From positions 248,001-312,000 of the forward strand of contig JAGVSM010001706.1 of the NCBI GenBank assembly GCA_022494885.1: DNA of 64,000 nt. The letters run 5' to 3'. This DNA comes from Micrasema longulum. Lineage: Eukaryota; Arthropoda; Insecta; Trichoptera; Brachycentridae. The notes beneath the pieces were generated by a model. That model saw only the letters and a program-made list of their open reading frames with translations, was not told the origin of the DNA and did no database searches. Positions 24,801-37,000 of this stretch are shown here, piece by piece. A program made the position numbers and the translations under genes. Positions within the stretch are counted from its first letter, which is position 1. Each line of letters opens with the position of its first letter.

Positions 24801-25082
24801 TTACTGACAAGCCGGTTTCGCGGTTTAGCGAGTTTAAATATTTTTCCTTTTATATTTTCTGTTCACGTTTACCTCCTTAAATAAAAATAAATACAAAAAA
24901 AAAACAGAAAAAAGTTATTCTACACTGCAATATTTTTTTATTAAAAAAAAATATTAACGTATCCCAAACTTTATGAGGCCAAGAGCCCTGTGTTGAGATG
25001 GGATACAACATATTGGAAAGTGGAAGCATGTACATTAGTAAATAATAACAAAAATAAAAATTTAAAATTATTACATAAACAT

Positions 25083-25192
25083 AAAAATCCCTGGACTGGC
25101 ACCTAAAGCATAAGAATATCACTGCATTTGGTGGACCTACATTGCAGCTCCTTATCACCACATGGTGCTGATAGGAAAATGACGATACAGGT
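25083..25192 (+). mobile_element. SINE family B tail, decayed
   Basis: It has CCTGGACTGGCACCTAAAGC and later CACTGCATTTGGTGGACC, matching the SINE B tail with deletions. Confidence 0.6.
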
Positions 25193-25199
25193 ATACCTA

Positions 25200-25900
25200 A
25201 CGAATCCAGCTTTATGAGGATCAACCCTTCAAATATATGAATGAACAAAAAAACGACTCAGTGTCTGATTCCGCCCTTGGCATCCCGCCATCATCCGGTG
25301 AGCAGCTTTAAACTGAGTACCTACATCTTCTGATCTTCCGAACCGACATGTCTGAGAAAATAATTATCCCGAATGAAGGATCTGCATTAGGTACACTGTA
25401 ATTAACTGTAAACGAAAAATGGTCAATTTTAAAAGCAGACGGATTATTTCTAGCATTTAGGTAGCGTCACCCTTTTGGTGGAAACTGATTTTAGTGTTTT
25501 TTTATATATATTCTCCAGACGGTCCTGACTAGACGGTAGTGATGTCATAAAATAGTTCGATTGTTTTAATCCCGGATTGTTCGGTATTTTCAGTAACTAT
25601 TGATCATGAACCGTAACCGATTATTGATATCATCAATACCTAATTCCGATTTGCAAGGGTAAGTTTTGTAAAGCACCGTTTACGGAAAAAAACCAATTAG
25701 AAGCAGGGCCCGTAGTACAAAGGAAAGTTAATATTTATCTTCAATTTTATCTACCCAGTAAAAACAAGTTTTCTGTGTGAAAATATGATATGTACCAACA
25801 CTTTTTTTTTATTCTTAAAATGGTTACCGACGAAGATACTTCAAATTTTCATACAAATATACACATTTTTGTATATAAATATCGCTTTGACTTTATACCA
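25200..25900. other. Gene-less stretch
   Basis: Nothing could be supported. Confidence 0.35.
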
Positions 25901-25959
25901 TGTTATGTTACGTTGTGGAATTCATGATCTGAACAAGTGGACTCCACACAGTAGCTATA

Positions 25960-26815
25960 AATGGTGTCTTATCTAGTTTTGAACACTGCAGCTCAGGTAT
26001 TCCGCAAGGTTCCCATTTGGGTCCCATTTTATTTTCTCTCTATATTAACTATATAAGTAAATTCTTAAAAATTTCTCAATTTCTGATTTTCGCTGATGAT
26101 GCAAAGTTTCTGCCGATGTCAGCGATATATTGCACTGAATATCCAAGAAGATCTTGATCGTCTAATTGATTACTGTAATAAAAATCATCTGTACTTTAAT
26201 ACCCCGAAACGTTATTTAGTGACATTTACTAAAAGTAAAAATTTCGTTACTATCATTTATTATTATTACCATTATTTCATTACTGTGATAGGCGCAGCTA
26301 TATTAGAGACTTGGAAGTTACTCTTAATATTTCGATTGTAGATCGCTGTATTGGTCTCATATAAATTCTATTCTTCATAAAGCTTACCAAATGTTGGGTT
26401 TCATTTTAAGAATTTTCAAACGCTTTAAAAAAACTAAATACATTGAAGACTCTATACTACATTGTTGTACGCAGTAATTTGGAGTTTGCATCAGGAATGG
26501 AAATTTATAAAATACCTAGATTATAAAAACAATAAAACGATTTTCACCCAATCTAAACCAAATGGATTTTCCCCTTGAAAATAGACGCACTATTCTTCCA
26601 AAATTGACATTAATGTCCCCTTTCGCGTGACAAGAAACAAATATTTATTCCATCTGCCAGTCCGTTGCACTAACTGTGCATAACACTCTTTCCTCTATCG
26701 TTATTGATCAAATTACATTTCGTTTTTTCATCTATTGGCGTATTTAACATGCCGCTCGTTAAAAAAAAAGCTATTCATTCTATCAGGCTGCGATACACTC
26801 CCACCTGCTTTTAAT
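25960..26815 (+). pseudogene. Jockey/CR1-type LINE reverse-transcriptase relic
   Basis: SGIPQGSHLGPILFSLYIN, followed about 15 residues later by LIFADDAKFL, gives the PQGS and xADD catalytic motifs of non-LTR reverse transcriptase (FADD in place of YADD). Downstream come many stops and frameshifts, then LGFILRIFKRF and a C-terminal part to about 26815. The finger region upstream is lost. A fragment of the same family lies at 6.42-6.62 kb on the minus strand. Confidence 0.8.
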
Positions 26816-26839
26816 GATGTACACGCTTACACATACCTA

Positions 26840-26845
26840 TATATG

Positions 26846-26882
<37 letters not shown>
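26840..26882. repeat. (TA)n microsatellite
   Basis: A nearly unbroken TA tract; it underlies a spurious Tyr/Ile-rich frame. Confidence 0.93.
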
Positions 26883-26884
<2 letters not shown>

Positions 26885-27184
26885 ATATACACGCACACTT
26901 TTAAGAATGTACCTTCATTTAATATGTACCTATAATTATTATTTAGAAACTTCGCTTGTCTGTCTTTCAACCTTATCTTTATTAAATAATTTAATCATTG
27001 TTGACTGCATGCTCCCATAAAATAAATAAATACCGTCTTGATATGTACCAATGAAGACAGCGTTTGTAATCGGGGCCTAGCACTAAAAAAATCCGTTACA
27101 AAAGTTTGAAGTTTAATAATTGTTGAGTTTTCGGTAAACAGAAAAAAAGGGTTGTATGAAAAAAATGGGATAAAAGCAAGCATC

Positions 27185-27650
27185 TGCTTGTAGACAAGCT
27201 GAATTTTATTCCCTTGGAAAGTTGTTAAGATCTAAATTTATTGCAAGAGAGGGAAAACATCTTTGTGAAGGAAATATGGAAGTCTAGGCAATTACAGCAC
27301 ATACGACCTGTCATTGGCGGGTTTAAGTGGCTACTTTACACGCTGCGCAACATTCATCGTTCTGCCAATGTTAAAAAAAATATTTTCAGGCGTTGCCTAG
27401 TAGGTGAAATAATTCAGCCAGATAATTCTCACCCACAGTAACAATGGTTACAGCTCTTTTACCACACAAAAGTCAACAGATGGAAGATGAAAAATAGAAA
27501 AATAGATGCTTAAACAAAGGCAAAATGGTGAATGTGACACAATGTGACCACTTAAATCAGCTAATGACAGGTCATAAGCCCTGTAAATGCATGGACTTCC
27601 ATATTCCCTTCACAAACATGTTTTCCCTCCCTATTGCAATAAATTTAGAT
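27185..27650 (+). mobile_element. Inverted-repeat element family F, copy 4
   Basis: Terminal repeats of about 110 bp begin ATCTAAATTTATTGCAA at 27230 and end with the complement at 27650. Both arms hold GGAAATATGGAAGTCTAGGC or its complement. The left block is present before the repeat, and the middle again has AGGCGTTGCCTAGTAGGTG. Confidence 0.82.
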
Positions 27651-27769
27651 AAAATATTTTACAATAACTGAACTTTTTGTGGTGCAACTGGCTCTTCGGG
27701 GTGCTGTATCTTGATTGAATTACTGAACGTGTGTTATAATTGGTAATAATGCGTTTAACTATTAGAGTT

Positions 27770-28060
27770 CTATCTTGCGGTGCCTTGTCAGGCCCCCCCG
27801 ACCCAACGTTGGCGATCACTACAGCGAAAGCATCTCGGTCCTGCGCTACTTTCATATTCCGCAACCAGGCCAACTGCTTATTGGATGTACTCGCCATTGT
27901 GATTCCTGGGAAAAGATGACCAGAGTGGTTTCCTGTTGCCTTCTCTGGTAGATTTTTCAGTCGGGGTTACCTTCCCTTAGCTGGTTGTTCTATCGATAAT
28001 TAGTAATATTGCGGACTCCGGATCAGGAGGTTTGGGTTCGAGGTTGGAACACAGTTATAC
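27770..28060 (-). repeat. Retroelement-like dispersed segment
   Basis: On the minus strand it reads AGAGAAGGCAACAGGAAACC and an ATG frame NKQLAWLRNMKVAQDRDAFA, like the AQDR segment of LINE tails. It is too short and mixed to classify. Confidence 0.35.
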
Positions 28061-28144
28061 ACGATTAACAGAAAATGCTCCCCTAAATATATATGTACGT
28101 AAATCATTGGAACACATGTATTTATTTCAATAATATAAAAATGT

Positions 28145-28615
28145 TGGCGGATGCAGAAAACGATGATGACTGAGAAAGAAATAGCAAAAACGAATGCTCG
28201 AAAATAAACGTGCCATGAAAAGATGCATGTAGGGGAAGCGAGATCTGACCCTTTAGCATGTTATGCCTTCGTTTCGTAAGTTTGTAAGTATTACATGTAT
28301 TGTAAATAACAACTTTGTACCTATATTATTCAAACGCTAAAGAAATCTAATTTCGCTCTTGTTTCGGCTACATGCGAACAAACACTCTGTGGTGCTGTTC
28401 TGAACCGCTCTCGCGGCCGTAGAAAACACTTTTATTTTTTATTTGCATACAAAATACGCGAGATAAAAGCTTTTTCTACGGCCGCGAGAGCGTTCGGAAT
28501 ATCACCCTGGGACTCTCGTGCTTACTACTTTGTATGTATGCGTCTGATGTGAATGGAGAGGCATTCTATCATCTCTTCCTACTCTTACAGTAAAACGGCG
28601 TAATGGTTTGTTGGT
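28145..28615 (+). mobile_element. LINE tail fragment split by later insertion
   Basis: AAAAGATGCATGTAGGGGAA GCGAG near 28215-28243 and TCTATCATCTCTTCCTACTC near 28566 match successive parts of the LINE tail at 5.58-5.66 kb. About 290 bp between them, including the family G element, is inserted. Confidence 0.5.
28391..28508. mobile_element. Small inverted-repeat element, family G, best copy
   Basis: CGCTCTCGCGGCCGTAGAAA and its complement are perfect arms around about 45 bp. The outer ends are GGTGCTGTTCTGAAC and, inverted, GGTGATATTCCGAAC. Confidence 0.78.
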
Positions 28616-28619
28616 TTGC

Positions 28620-29640
28620 TTTGTAAGAAAGTGGGTGTAGGGTCACCGGTCTAAACATTTTCTTGCCAAATAAAACGCCTACATGTCCGATAACAATAAA
28701 ATATTATGTTTTTTATTACGTCCCGTAAGTTATTAGAATTTGAATGAGAATTCGTAAAAGTATGAGGTGGTGATTTAAAGTGAAGTTAATTGAAAAATGT
28801 AGGTAAGCAGAGTTCAATTTATCCTCCCTCTCCTCCAATTTATTTAATATAATACTAAAGTAGATATTTTCATGTAGGTATACAATACAGTATTTATCTT
28901 TCTGCCGCAACAAATTTAGATCGAAATATTTTATACCTATACAATGTCTTTATTAGTATACGCATAGGAAAATAGTTATGGGTCCCCTACTGAAAAAAGA
29001 TTAATAAATAAAGTACCCACTTAGAAATTTCATATTTAAAAAAAAAAAATAGTTTTCATTTCCAGTGAATAAAAAAATAAATTACTAATTTGATAAAATT
29101 TATCAAATACAACAGAGTTTACACAAAGATTACAACAGATACAAAACAAATTTGATTTTTGTTCTTCTTATTTTGTAAATAATCTCGATAAAAAATATCA
29201 ATAAAAAAAGGAAGGGATGACGTAAAATTTAACTTTTTTGTATTACTGCCCCCTATGATTGAGAAAAAAAACAGTAAAATCTACCTCTATAAAATTAACT
29301 CAGCATCAATTTTTGTAATATATTTTATCAACAGATGTCTCTGTACTTTAATAACTTATTAAATATCTTTTGTACTATATATTAATAAAATTTAAAAATC
29401 TTTTATTATAAAAATAATGGTATAAAAGAATTACGTTATTTGAATATTTTTACCAAAGAAAGACACTTTTATTTACAGAAGCGTAAAATGCGGTTCAATG
29501 AAAAAGCACACACAAAAATGAATTTTGAGTATATGCCAAGATTATGTTTTACGGGCTATTTTAGTTTACAATATTTATTAAACTTGGTGAGAATTTATCT
29601 TTTCGTTACACCATATGATTTAAAAGCACGACTGTGATTT
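28620..29640. other. Gene-less AT-rich stretch
   Basis: No gene or recognised repeat; short AT-driven frames only. Confidence 0.4.
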
Positions 29641-29879
29641 TTTATTCATCTCACTTGCACGTGTCAGGTATTGTATTATGTGAAGAGTGCAGGCACATCA
29701 ACGGTGATTTGGGTTAACGGATGTTCCCGTAACTTTGGTATTTGTGACAGTTCATCTGTGTGTGCGTCGTATCAAGTGGTAAGCCTGTGTTCTCTGTGAT
29801 ATCGAGTTGAAATGGGAATGTTAAAATTGTTGGTTATGGGAAATATGATTTGTTTTTGGTGTTAAATAATCTTATAAAT

Positions 29880-30057
29880 ATAGTTTTTCACTCGTGCGAC
29901 CTGTTGATCTTTTGTTAATCAAGTGAATGTTGAATCAAACGCAACCTTGTTCTGTAAAACGGTATTTCGTTCGTGTATTGAGTGCAGTGCACCGAATTAG
30001 GCCACATAGCGATCTTTCCCTAAAATACCGCTGTTCTTGTCGACGTATGAAGCTTCC
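29880..30057 (+). promoter_or_regulatory. Possible 5' noncoding exon and promoter region of the zinc-finger gene
   Basis: The stretch is richer in G+C than its surroundings and ends in a strong splice donor, TTCC/GTAAGTAGG, at 30058. That lies about 0.8 kb upstream of the acceptor at 30868. A second, weaker donor (AAGTG/GTAAGC) lies at 29779. No TATA box or initiator could be placed with confidence, so the 5' limit is arbitrary. This is inference from the donor and position only. Confidence 0.3.
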
Positions 30058-30868
30058 GTAAGTAGGTTCCCGCATTTATCACTAAATATTCTACCTAAAT
30101 GAATTTGGCGTGCAATCGTTCAAATAACCTTATATTCCAGTCTCATTTTGATGTTATCTGACAGCGAAGGAATGATTACCTGCTATTGGCCTTATAGAAG
30201 CATAGAATGTCACCTGTTTGAAAGTTTGCCACTCGGTAGACCTGGAATATAGGTCAACCAAATCCGTATTTCCACATCGCGTCTGTATAATACCGTTATT
30301 GCGAGCGAAATAAATAGTGTTCTCGATTTGATTTCAATTTTAAGAACTTTTTAATAATATTTACGCTTTATGAAATGTTTACTTTTTGTTACTGTACTAA
30401 AATATTATACCAACTTATTTATTTACCATTATTTGTCATCGATGCTGTTTTCGCGGATTTTCTAATACCAATACAATGATATTTACAGAATTACTATAAA
30501 GTAAAATTATTTATAATTAAAAATGGAGGGAAATAATTTTATTCACCTATAAGTTTTATATTGACAAAAAACTGTTTCAACATGGCATCTGGACTGTAGG
30601 ACATAGGTTGGTGTGATACTTTTTTTTTTCTATTCCAAAGAATTTACCTCTCAATATAGTGAAATCTTTCATTTCTTGTCCAAAATTATATAAATTGATA
30701 ACTTGTTTTTCAGTAAACATTGTATAAAAGTACCCCACATTTTAAAAACTAAAAAAAGACTTCTATTTTCAAAAATGAAAAAATTTTCTTCCACCTTTTC
30801 TTTTTTTTTAGTTCCTTTAATTTCTTGTGGTTATGTCGATTTTTTAAACTTAAAAAAAAGTTTTTCAG

Positions 30869-31009
30869 GCATGGGAAAAGAAAATGATGAATCAGAAACA
30901 TCAATGTTACTAGAAACTAGGCAGTGATGGTATGTCTGTCGCCGGAGATACAGAGGCTGATTCGGGCACCATATCGCCCCAACAAAATACACTCAACAAT
31001 AATGATAAG
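30869..31009 (+). CDS. First coding exon of the zinc-finger gene (starts at 30932, preceded by 5' UTR)
   Basis: The acceptor is a T-rich tract ending TTTTTCAG at 30868 and the donor is AAG/GTATTT at 31010. Translation from ATG 30932 gives 26 residues beginning MSVAGDTEADSG and ending in phase 0, which joins in frame to the GAG codon at 39139. The 63 bases before the ATG form 5' UTR inside the same exon. They contain an 18-codon upstream ORF (ATG 30871, stop TGA 30925-30927). The start was chosen because it is the only ATG in frame with the zinc-finger exon. An alternative first exon with another start is possible. Confidence 0.72.
30871..30927 (+). promoter_or_regulatory. Upstream ORF in the 5' UTR of the zinc-finger gene
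   Basis: An ATG followed by G (good context) opens an 18-codon frame, MGKENDESETS onwards, which stops four bases before the main ATG at 30932. Such close uORFs often lower or condition translation of the main frame. The effect here is inference. A third ATG at 30927 overlaps the uORF stop in another frame. Confidence 0.45.
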
Positions 31010-34000
31010 GTATTTATCACCAATTACTATAAATTAATAGGCACGTTACAAGCGCATAGTAAATGGCATTTTAATCTATGGGTAATTGCCTTCCTTGTCT
31101 TTATTCTCTTGGTCGTCATCAGACGTGATGTAACACAAAATAATGCCATTGCATGTGTTGAGAATGTGGTTTAGTGGCACTGCTCAGTAGCAATGCAATT
31201 AATGATTAACAAGAACAGATACATTATCGTTTCGTTCATAAATAATTTATAATATCTTAATTTATAAAGATAATTTCTCACATTATCAAACACATTCTTC
31301 ACAATTTTAAAGCACATAAATCATTGACATATTAATACGTTGACTAGCCCTATAGAGTAAAATATTTTAAAAAGTAGTGACACAAAAACGTACCCATAGT
31401 TACTAAGTTTATTTGTTTATACCAGGGAAGAATTTAACGATCATGCATAAAATGATACAAAAAATTGATGGATACTAATTTTTGGAACATACAAACATTA
31501 GTTTTTTGTGGATCGCAATCAGATTCTTTCCTTAAATTCCTTCAAATAATTTCGACCCATTTATTTCTTTTCAATGGATTTTGGGGGATGCAAAAACAAT
31601 ATTAACTCATGTTTATTATATTTTAAAAACATATTCCTATCAGTGCATTCCTCTAACTAAGGGCCCTTACGCACTGTCGACTGTGACTTTCTATAGTTAA
31701 ATAAGTGTTTACGCACTTGGTCGCCCAGGAGACTCGGCGACTCGCCGTGCAGTGGCGATGCACAAGCGACTGCTGGTCGCTGGCAACCAATAGGAGCACT
31801 AGTTCAAATGGAAGCGTGCACACTGTGAATAACTTTCGAGACGACCGGGTGTTTTTTTTTCTCTTTATAATTAGTAACGCTACTATTGCAGGTTCTTCGG
31901 CGTCTATTCTGCACGAATGTACAAACACTACGCTCGGCTTGGTCTCCTGGCCATAGTTGCCTTTGTTTTAGTCGCCGAGAGACCGAGTCTCCGGTGACCA
32001 GTCGACAGTGCGTAAGGGCCCTAAGAAGAGCTTCGCAATTGCGCCGCTAGGTGTAGTTTGACGTTTACAAAATATATTTATATTTGAACATTAACTGACA
32101 TCTAATATGGTATAATGATTTAACAATCACTATAAATATTATTTTTTTTAGCACATTAGTATAGTACATTTTCTTGGAGTTTAAACATAGTTTTGTAATA
32201 AAAAATCTTTTTTTAATGAGCTCAATGCTAAAAGAAACTTGATATGAAATTGTCCCCTTGAATCAAATGCTGAATTTTGTTTATTAACCGTTCGGATTCC
32301 AACCTAGCGGGACGCAAAATGTACCCCAACTACCGAGCATTTTTCCTGCGCGCAAAGCCTTATCACAATTGCAATTTTTACATGTAAGCGGAACATAATC
32401 GCTGATGGATTGCAATTCTTGGTTGGCCCTATATAAACTATATATTTACGTGCTTTTAACTCTCTATATGAGGATACTACTAAAAAAAGTGAGATATTAA
32501 TTGTAACTTATTCAGAATACATTTTTTTACAATAATTATAACATTGTCAGTTTAAAAATATGTCTTTATTTGTAAGAACTTGACTTTCAAACAATCGGGT
32601 TTGTTGCAAACATGGCAACCTCTACTAGAGTATTGTAAAGTTGGAATGTATAAAATTAAATTTATTATATCACTACTGTTTCATGACATAATCATGCTTA
32701 TGTCATCACTGCTTACGTATAAAATATTTAGTGATTATCATAAAAAATTGAAGTTTAAAAAAAAAGTTGAAGTTAAGTATTGTATCAGTTTTTTGTGATT
32801 TGCTCAAAATAAAGAAAGATGGATTTTGCCGGGTTTGCAAATAGTAATATAAGATTTGAACGCTAAATTCAGAGTGTTAACTACAATTTTTTACTTTGTC
32901 TTAAAAAAAACCTAGAAAACAAAAATTGCAAACTATGCATTTAAAAAAACAAAAAAACCACTATAGGATACACAGGCTATAAAAAAAGTAGTAAAACATT
33001 ACGGTATTTATACAAATATTGGGTTAAAATAGGCACCTTCTTTAGTCTATGGTGTTTGTTTTCAAACCTCTTTTCTTCTCATTTTATCTGTCAAACCAAA
33101 TCATCGAAAGGGCCGAGAGTTTCAAACACCTGGAAGTGTATGTTACAGAAACTAGGAATAGCAGGCGCCACATTCAAAAGTATGAAGGCTGTCTGGAGAT
33201 CGGATATTTACTTAGTGAAAACCAAATGCTGCCTATATAACGCCTGCATAACACCTATTCTCCTTTATGGATGCGAATCGTGGCACCTCACCAGGGCCCA
33301 AAACACTGAGTTTTGAGAATAGGTGTCTCAGAAGAACTTGGGTGTGCGGTGGTTTATCTTTGTGAGAAATAAAGTAAAAAGAGAATGGACGCAGAAAATT
33401 TTGGGGACAGCTATCATCAAGCAAAGGTGATACAATACTGTGGATGCCTCCTGAGAGCCTTAACCACCCTTGCCTACTTTACAAGGCATCAGAGTCTTGA
33501 CGTCCTGGACGTTCACTGCTGGCTGTTCTCCCGACTTGGGAGCGGACATGGAAAAATGATGATGATGTTCTATTTCAATTCAATCTACCTGCTCGTTATG
33601 CTAATTTGTTTGAAAAAATCATTATTTTGTTATATATCATGGATCATGTTTTGCAAAAATGTGTCAAGCTGCAAAATTTTAAAAAATTAGTTAGCGTCAG
33701 AATCGTGATCCAAAAGTGATATTCTTACTTTCAAAAAATAGTTTGATGGCTTACAAATTCTCTAATACCTTGATGTGTTAACCAAAAACCACACAACTGG
33801 ACTAAAAACAATGTAACGCTGTCTTAAAATGCTTAACGTATTGATGTGAATTAAGATCAATAATCTTTGCCAAAATTGCTTACAAGTTTTGTTTATTACA
33901 AATAACCACTTTTTTTTTTCATTTGGGGATTCAAATTGGAATTGACCATTTATAAATTTACCTTTAAAAAAAAATGTAGATTTAAATATATATTTTTTTT

Positions 34001-37000
34001 TGGGAAGTAATATTGTTTAAAATAGTTTTGCATTATTGTTATTACAAAGGTAAATGGATTTTAAGGAGTTCTGTGAAAATGTGTTATCCTGCTTTATTTG
34101 TTAAATTTTATATAAAAAAATTATAAATGTTTTATTAAGTATTTTTTAGATATTATATTTAACATCCAAGCTAAAAAAGAACGCATTTTTCTATAACACC
34201 ATCTGTATATTTCTAAAATCTTTATAAAATTTGCCATAAACTAACATACTAGCCAACTCAAAACAATCAGTATCATAAAGGACTTCAGACGTTAAATGAT
34301 TTGCGGAAAGAGATTAGAGATGCTGGGTCTATCGCATTGTTTCATGGGGTGGCGATGATTTTTGTTAAGAACAAACATAGATAGATAAAGTGTCATCGGA
34401 AAGCGTCTGGATTTTATAAAAATGTTTTGTTTTTTTAATTATTTTTATATATATATTGTTTATAAATTAAGATATAATTAGGTGTTCAAATTTTATTTGT
34501 ATAAATATCTTAAATAAATACATTACATAAACAGTGTATTAACTGTTAAATACTTTTTACAAAAAAGCCCACCTTTGATTTATTCTGCTAACTGTCAGTA
34601 TCAAAATACTGACACTGGTGGTGATTTCATTACTTGAATCTATCCATAAATACAATCGATAATGAACAAATACTTACGTTTATCTTTATCTTTCCGAAAA
34701 AAATTACTTTTATTTCACAAAATCGTAAAACACTTAACGTTAAATTTGTCATTCGGCGGTTTTCAGCACTGTTATGATACTAACTATGTTGTTTGATGAC
34801 TGGTATTAATTAGTTTATTCAAAAAGTACTTCGAAAAATTCATTTTAGGCCTTGAAGTACACAATAAAAATTAAAATATGGCGGATTCCACTTAAGGATT
34901 TTGAAGTGCAGATCTACGCTCCGGCACTCAAAGGGTACCGAATTAACCTTTGCATTGCTAGTGACTGCGACACCCCAAACAAGGCAAAAGTTGTTCATAG
35001 AGGGAAGGAGATCTCCCGATATTGTTCTACTCGAAAGGGGATTGCATATTCAAAAATCTGATTAATACTATCAGTTGCACCCTGAATAATTTTATACATA
35101 AATATTTGCGATCTTAATTTATGGTAATCTATTTCAAGTCAATTCTTATCTTTTAAAGATCTTAAAACTCTGTAATTATTATTGCGTTGTATGGAAAAGG
35201 GAAAATTTTAATGTATTTTCCCATAATAAACAAATATCAGCCAATAGTATAACTGACTTATATTTGAAAATAAATTGCATTTTCTAATCTGGTCGACGTG
35301 CTTGTGTATTACACTTGCTAACATAGTAGGTTGAAGGTCACTCATTGCAGATAATCTAGCTATACCTTATCTCCTTAACCCAACTCGTATTTATATACTT
35401 ATACAGAAATTATTATATATTCTGCCAAGAATTATTTATAAATTAATATCTTAGCTATTGTTTTAGTACCTACTGAATATTTTGCATCCTACAAACAAAA
35501 TCACATGATTGTATTTTTGTCCCATTTTATCATTAAAGTAATAAAATATTTATATTTATTATATAGGTTTCCTTTAAAAAAATCATCACGTTTTACAAGA
35601 CACCAAAATATTACTACTCAATCCATGTCCGCTTCCTAGGAGGAGAGCATAAGGTATACTTTGTGGATACCAAAATATAAATATATTGCAAGTAAAATTG
35701 AATCGGGTTGTGGTCCCGTGGCTAGTGTTGCGGACTCACGGATCAAAGGTCCGAGGTTCGAACCCCACTCTACCCCAACTGGATTTCCATTTTCTAACAG
35801 TGAGTTATTTACAACTCGTTGAAAATGACAACCAAAAATTGAAATATTTGGGTAAATTATAAGAACGCTAATATTTATTCCTTTTTTTAAAATTAATAAA
35901 ATACATAAATATGTGTATAAATCATCCATTGTAATGCAATGTTGAATTTTTATGAGGTGAGCTCCGGACCACTCAGAAGTAAAAAATTGCGATTTTTTTT
36001 AGATATTTACAGATACTGTTTTCAACCAGAGTGCTTAACTTTTTTGGTTAAATTTGGCCTTGGCTTTAGTGAAGTGAATGATTTTGCTATGAAATAGGTG
36101 CGTAGATTTTCAGTCACTGTTATCAATATGTATCTTCTTCGTTGGGTGATCCTGTGTAGCCTCCTTAAAAACATAGCAGTCACAGAGAGCGACATTTTAG
36201 TAAACTTTGATATAGTCTCACTGTTTACAAATTTGCCAAATGGAGACTATGGCTCTTCTGAGTGAAATTTATAATAAGAATATTATGTGTGATCTGTTTG
36301 AACATTAAAAGTAGTTACCTTTTAGAGGTGAATTTTTTTTTTAATATAAGATAAATGTTTACTTGATTGATTTACTCAAATATTTCAAATATGGGGGGCA
36401 TTTTCAACGAGTTGTAAATAACTTACTTTTAGAAAATGGGAACCAAGTTGCGGTACAGCGGGGTGCGAACCTCGAACCTCTGATCTGTGAGTCCGCAACA
36501 CTAGCCACGGGACCACAACCCGGTTCAATTTATGAATAGATAGAAGGTGTCACCCTTGGACTCTCCACTTTCTCCAGTGATAGCAATTTTTTTTTTTTGA
36601 GAAATTTGAAGATACAGCAATTGGCAATACATGGCCAATTTAGTATCCAAAGTGTGGCTGGGCCATGTAGATGACATCGTTGCGGTCAGGCCACATGGGA
36701 TGAAAAAACTAAATAGTTTTCTAGTTCACATAAATTCATTACAGCCCTGTATTAAATTCACTGTGCAACTGCAAAATAATGACTTCTATTATTATATGTC
36801 GAAGTAAAAAGAAAATTACTTGGGAGTCTTGGGCACACGGTGTACAGAAAACTAACCCACACGAACCGATAACTGCACGCTTCGCACATCATCCAGCACA
36901 AAAATGAGAATAGATCAATATCCGAAAGGCAAGAACCCCCTGGAAACTAAACCAGTTTATAAACTGAGGTGCCAAGGATGTGAAAAGGTGTATATCAGAC

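Noticed and set aside
26814..27020. 68-codon Tyr/Ile-rich frame
   Set aside because: It is produced by the (TA)n microsatellite.
27631..27897. 88-codon minus-strand frame as a gene
   Set aside because: It contains an AQDR-like LINE piece and crosses into a family F terminal repeat.
30703..30927. 74-codon frame before the zinc-finger start
   Set aside because: Most of it is the polypyrimidine tract before the acceptor at 30868; only the last 18 codons are exonic, as the uORF.
31653..31956. Overlapping frames of 83-91 codons on both strands
   Set aside because: They lie inside a GC-richer PIF-like MITE with defined ends; no domain is seen.
34852..35061. 69-codon frame after an AG that looks like an exon
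   Set aside because: The segment is an inverted copy of the 53.1-kb element.
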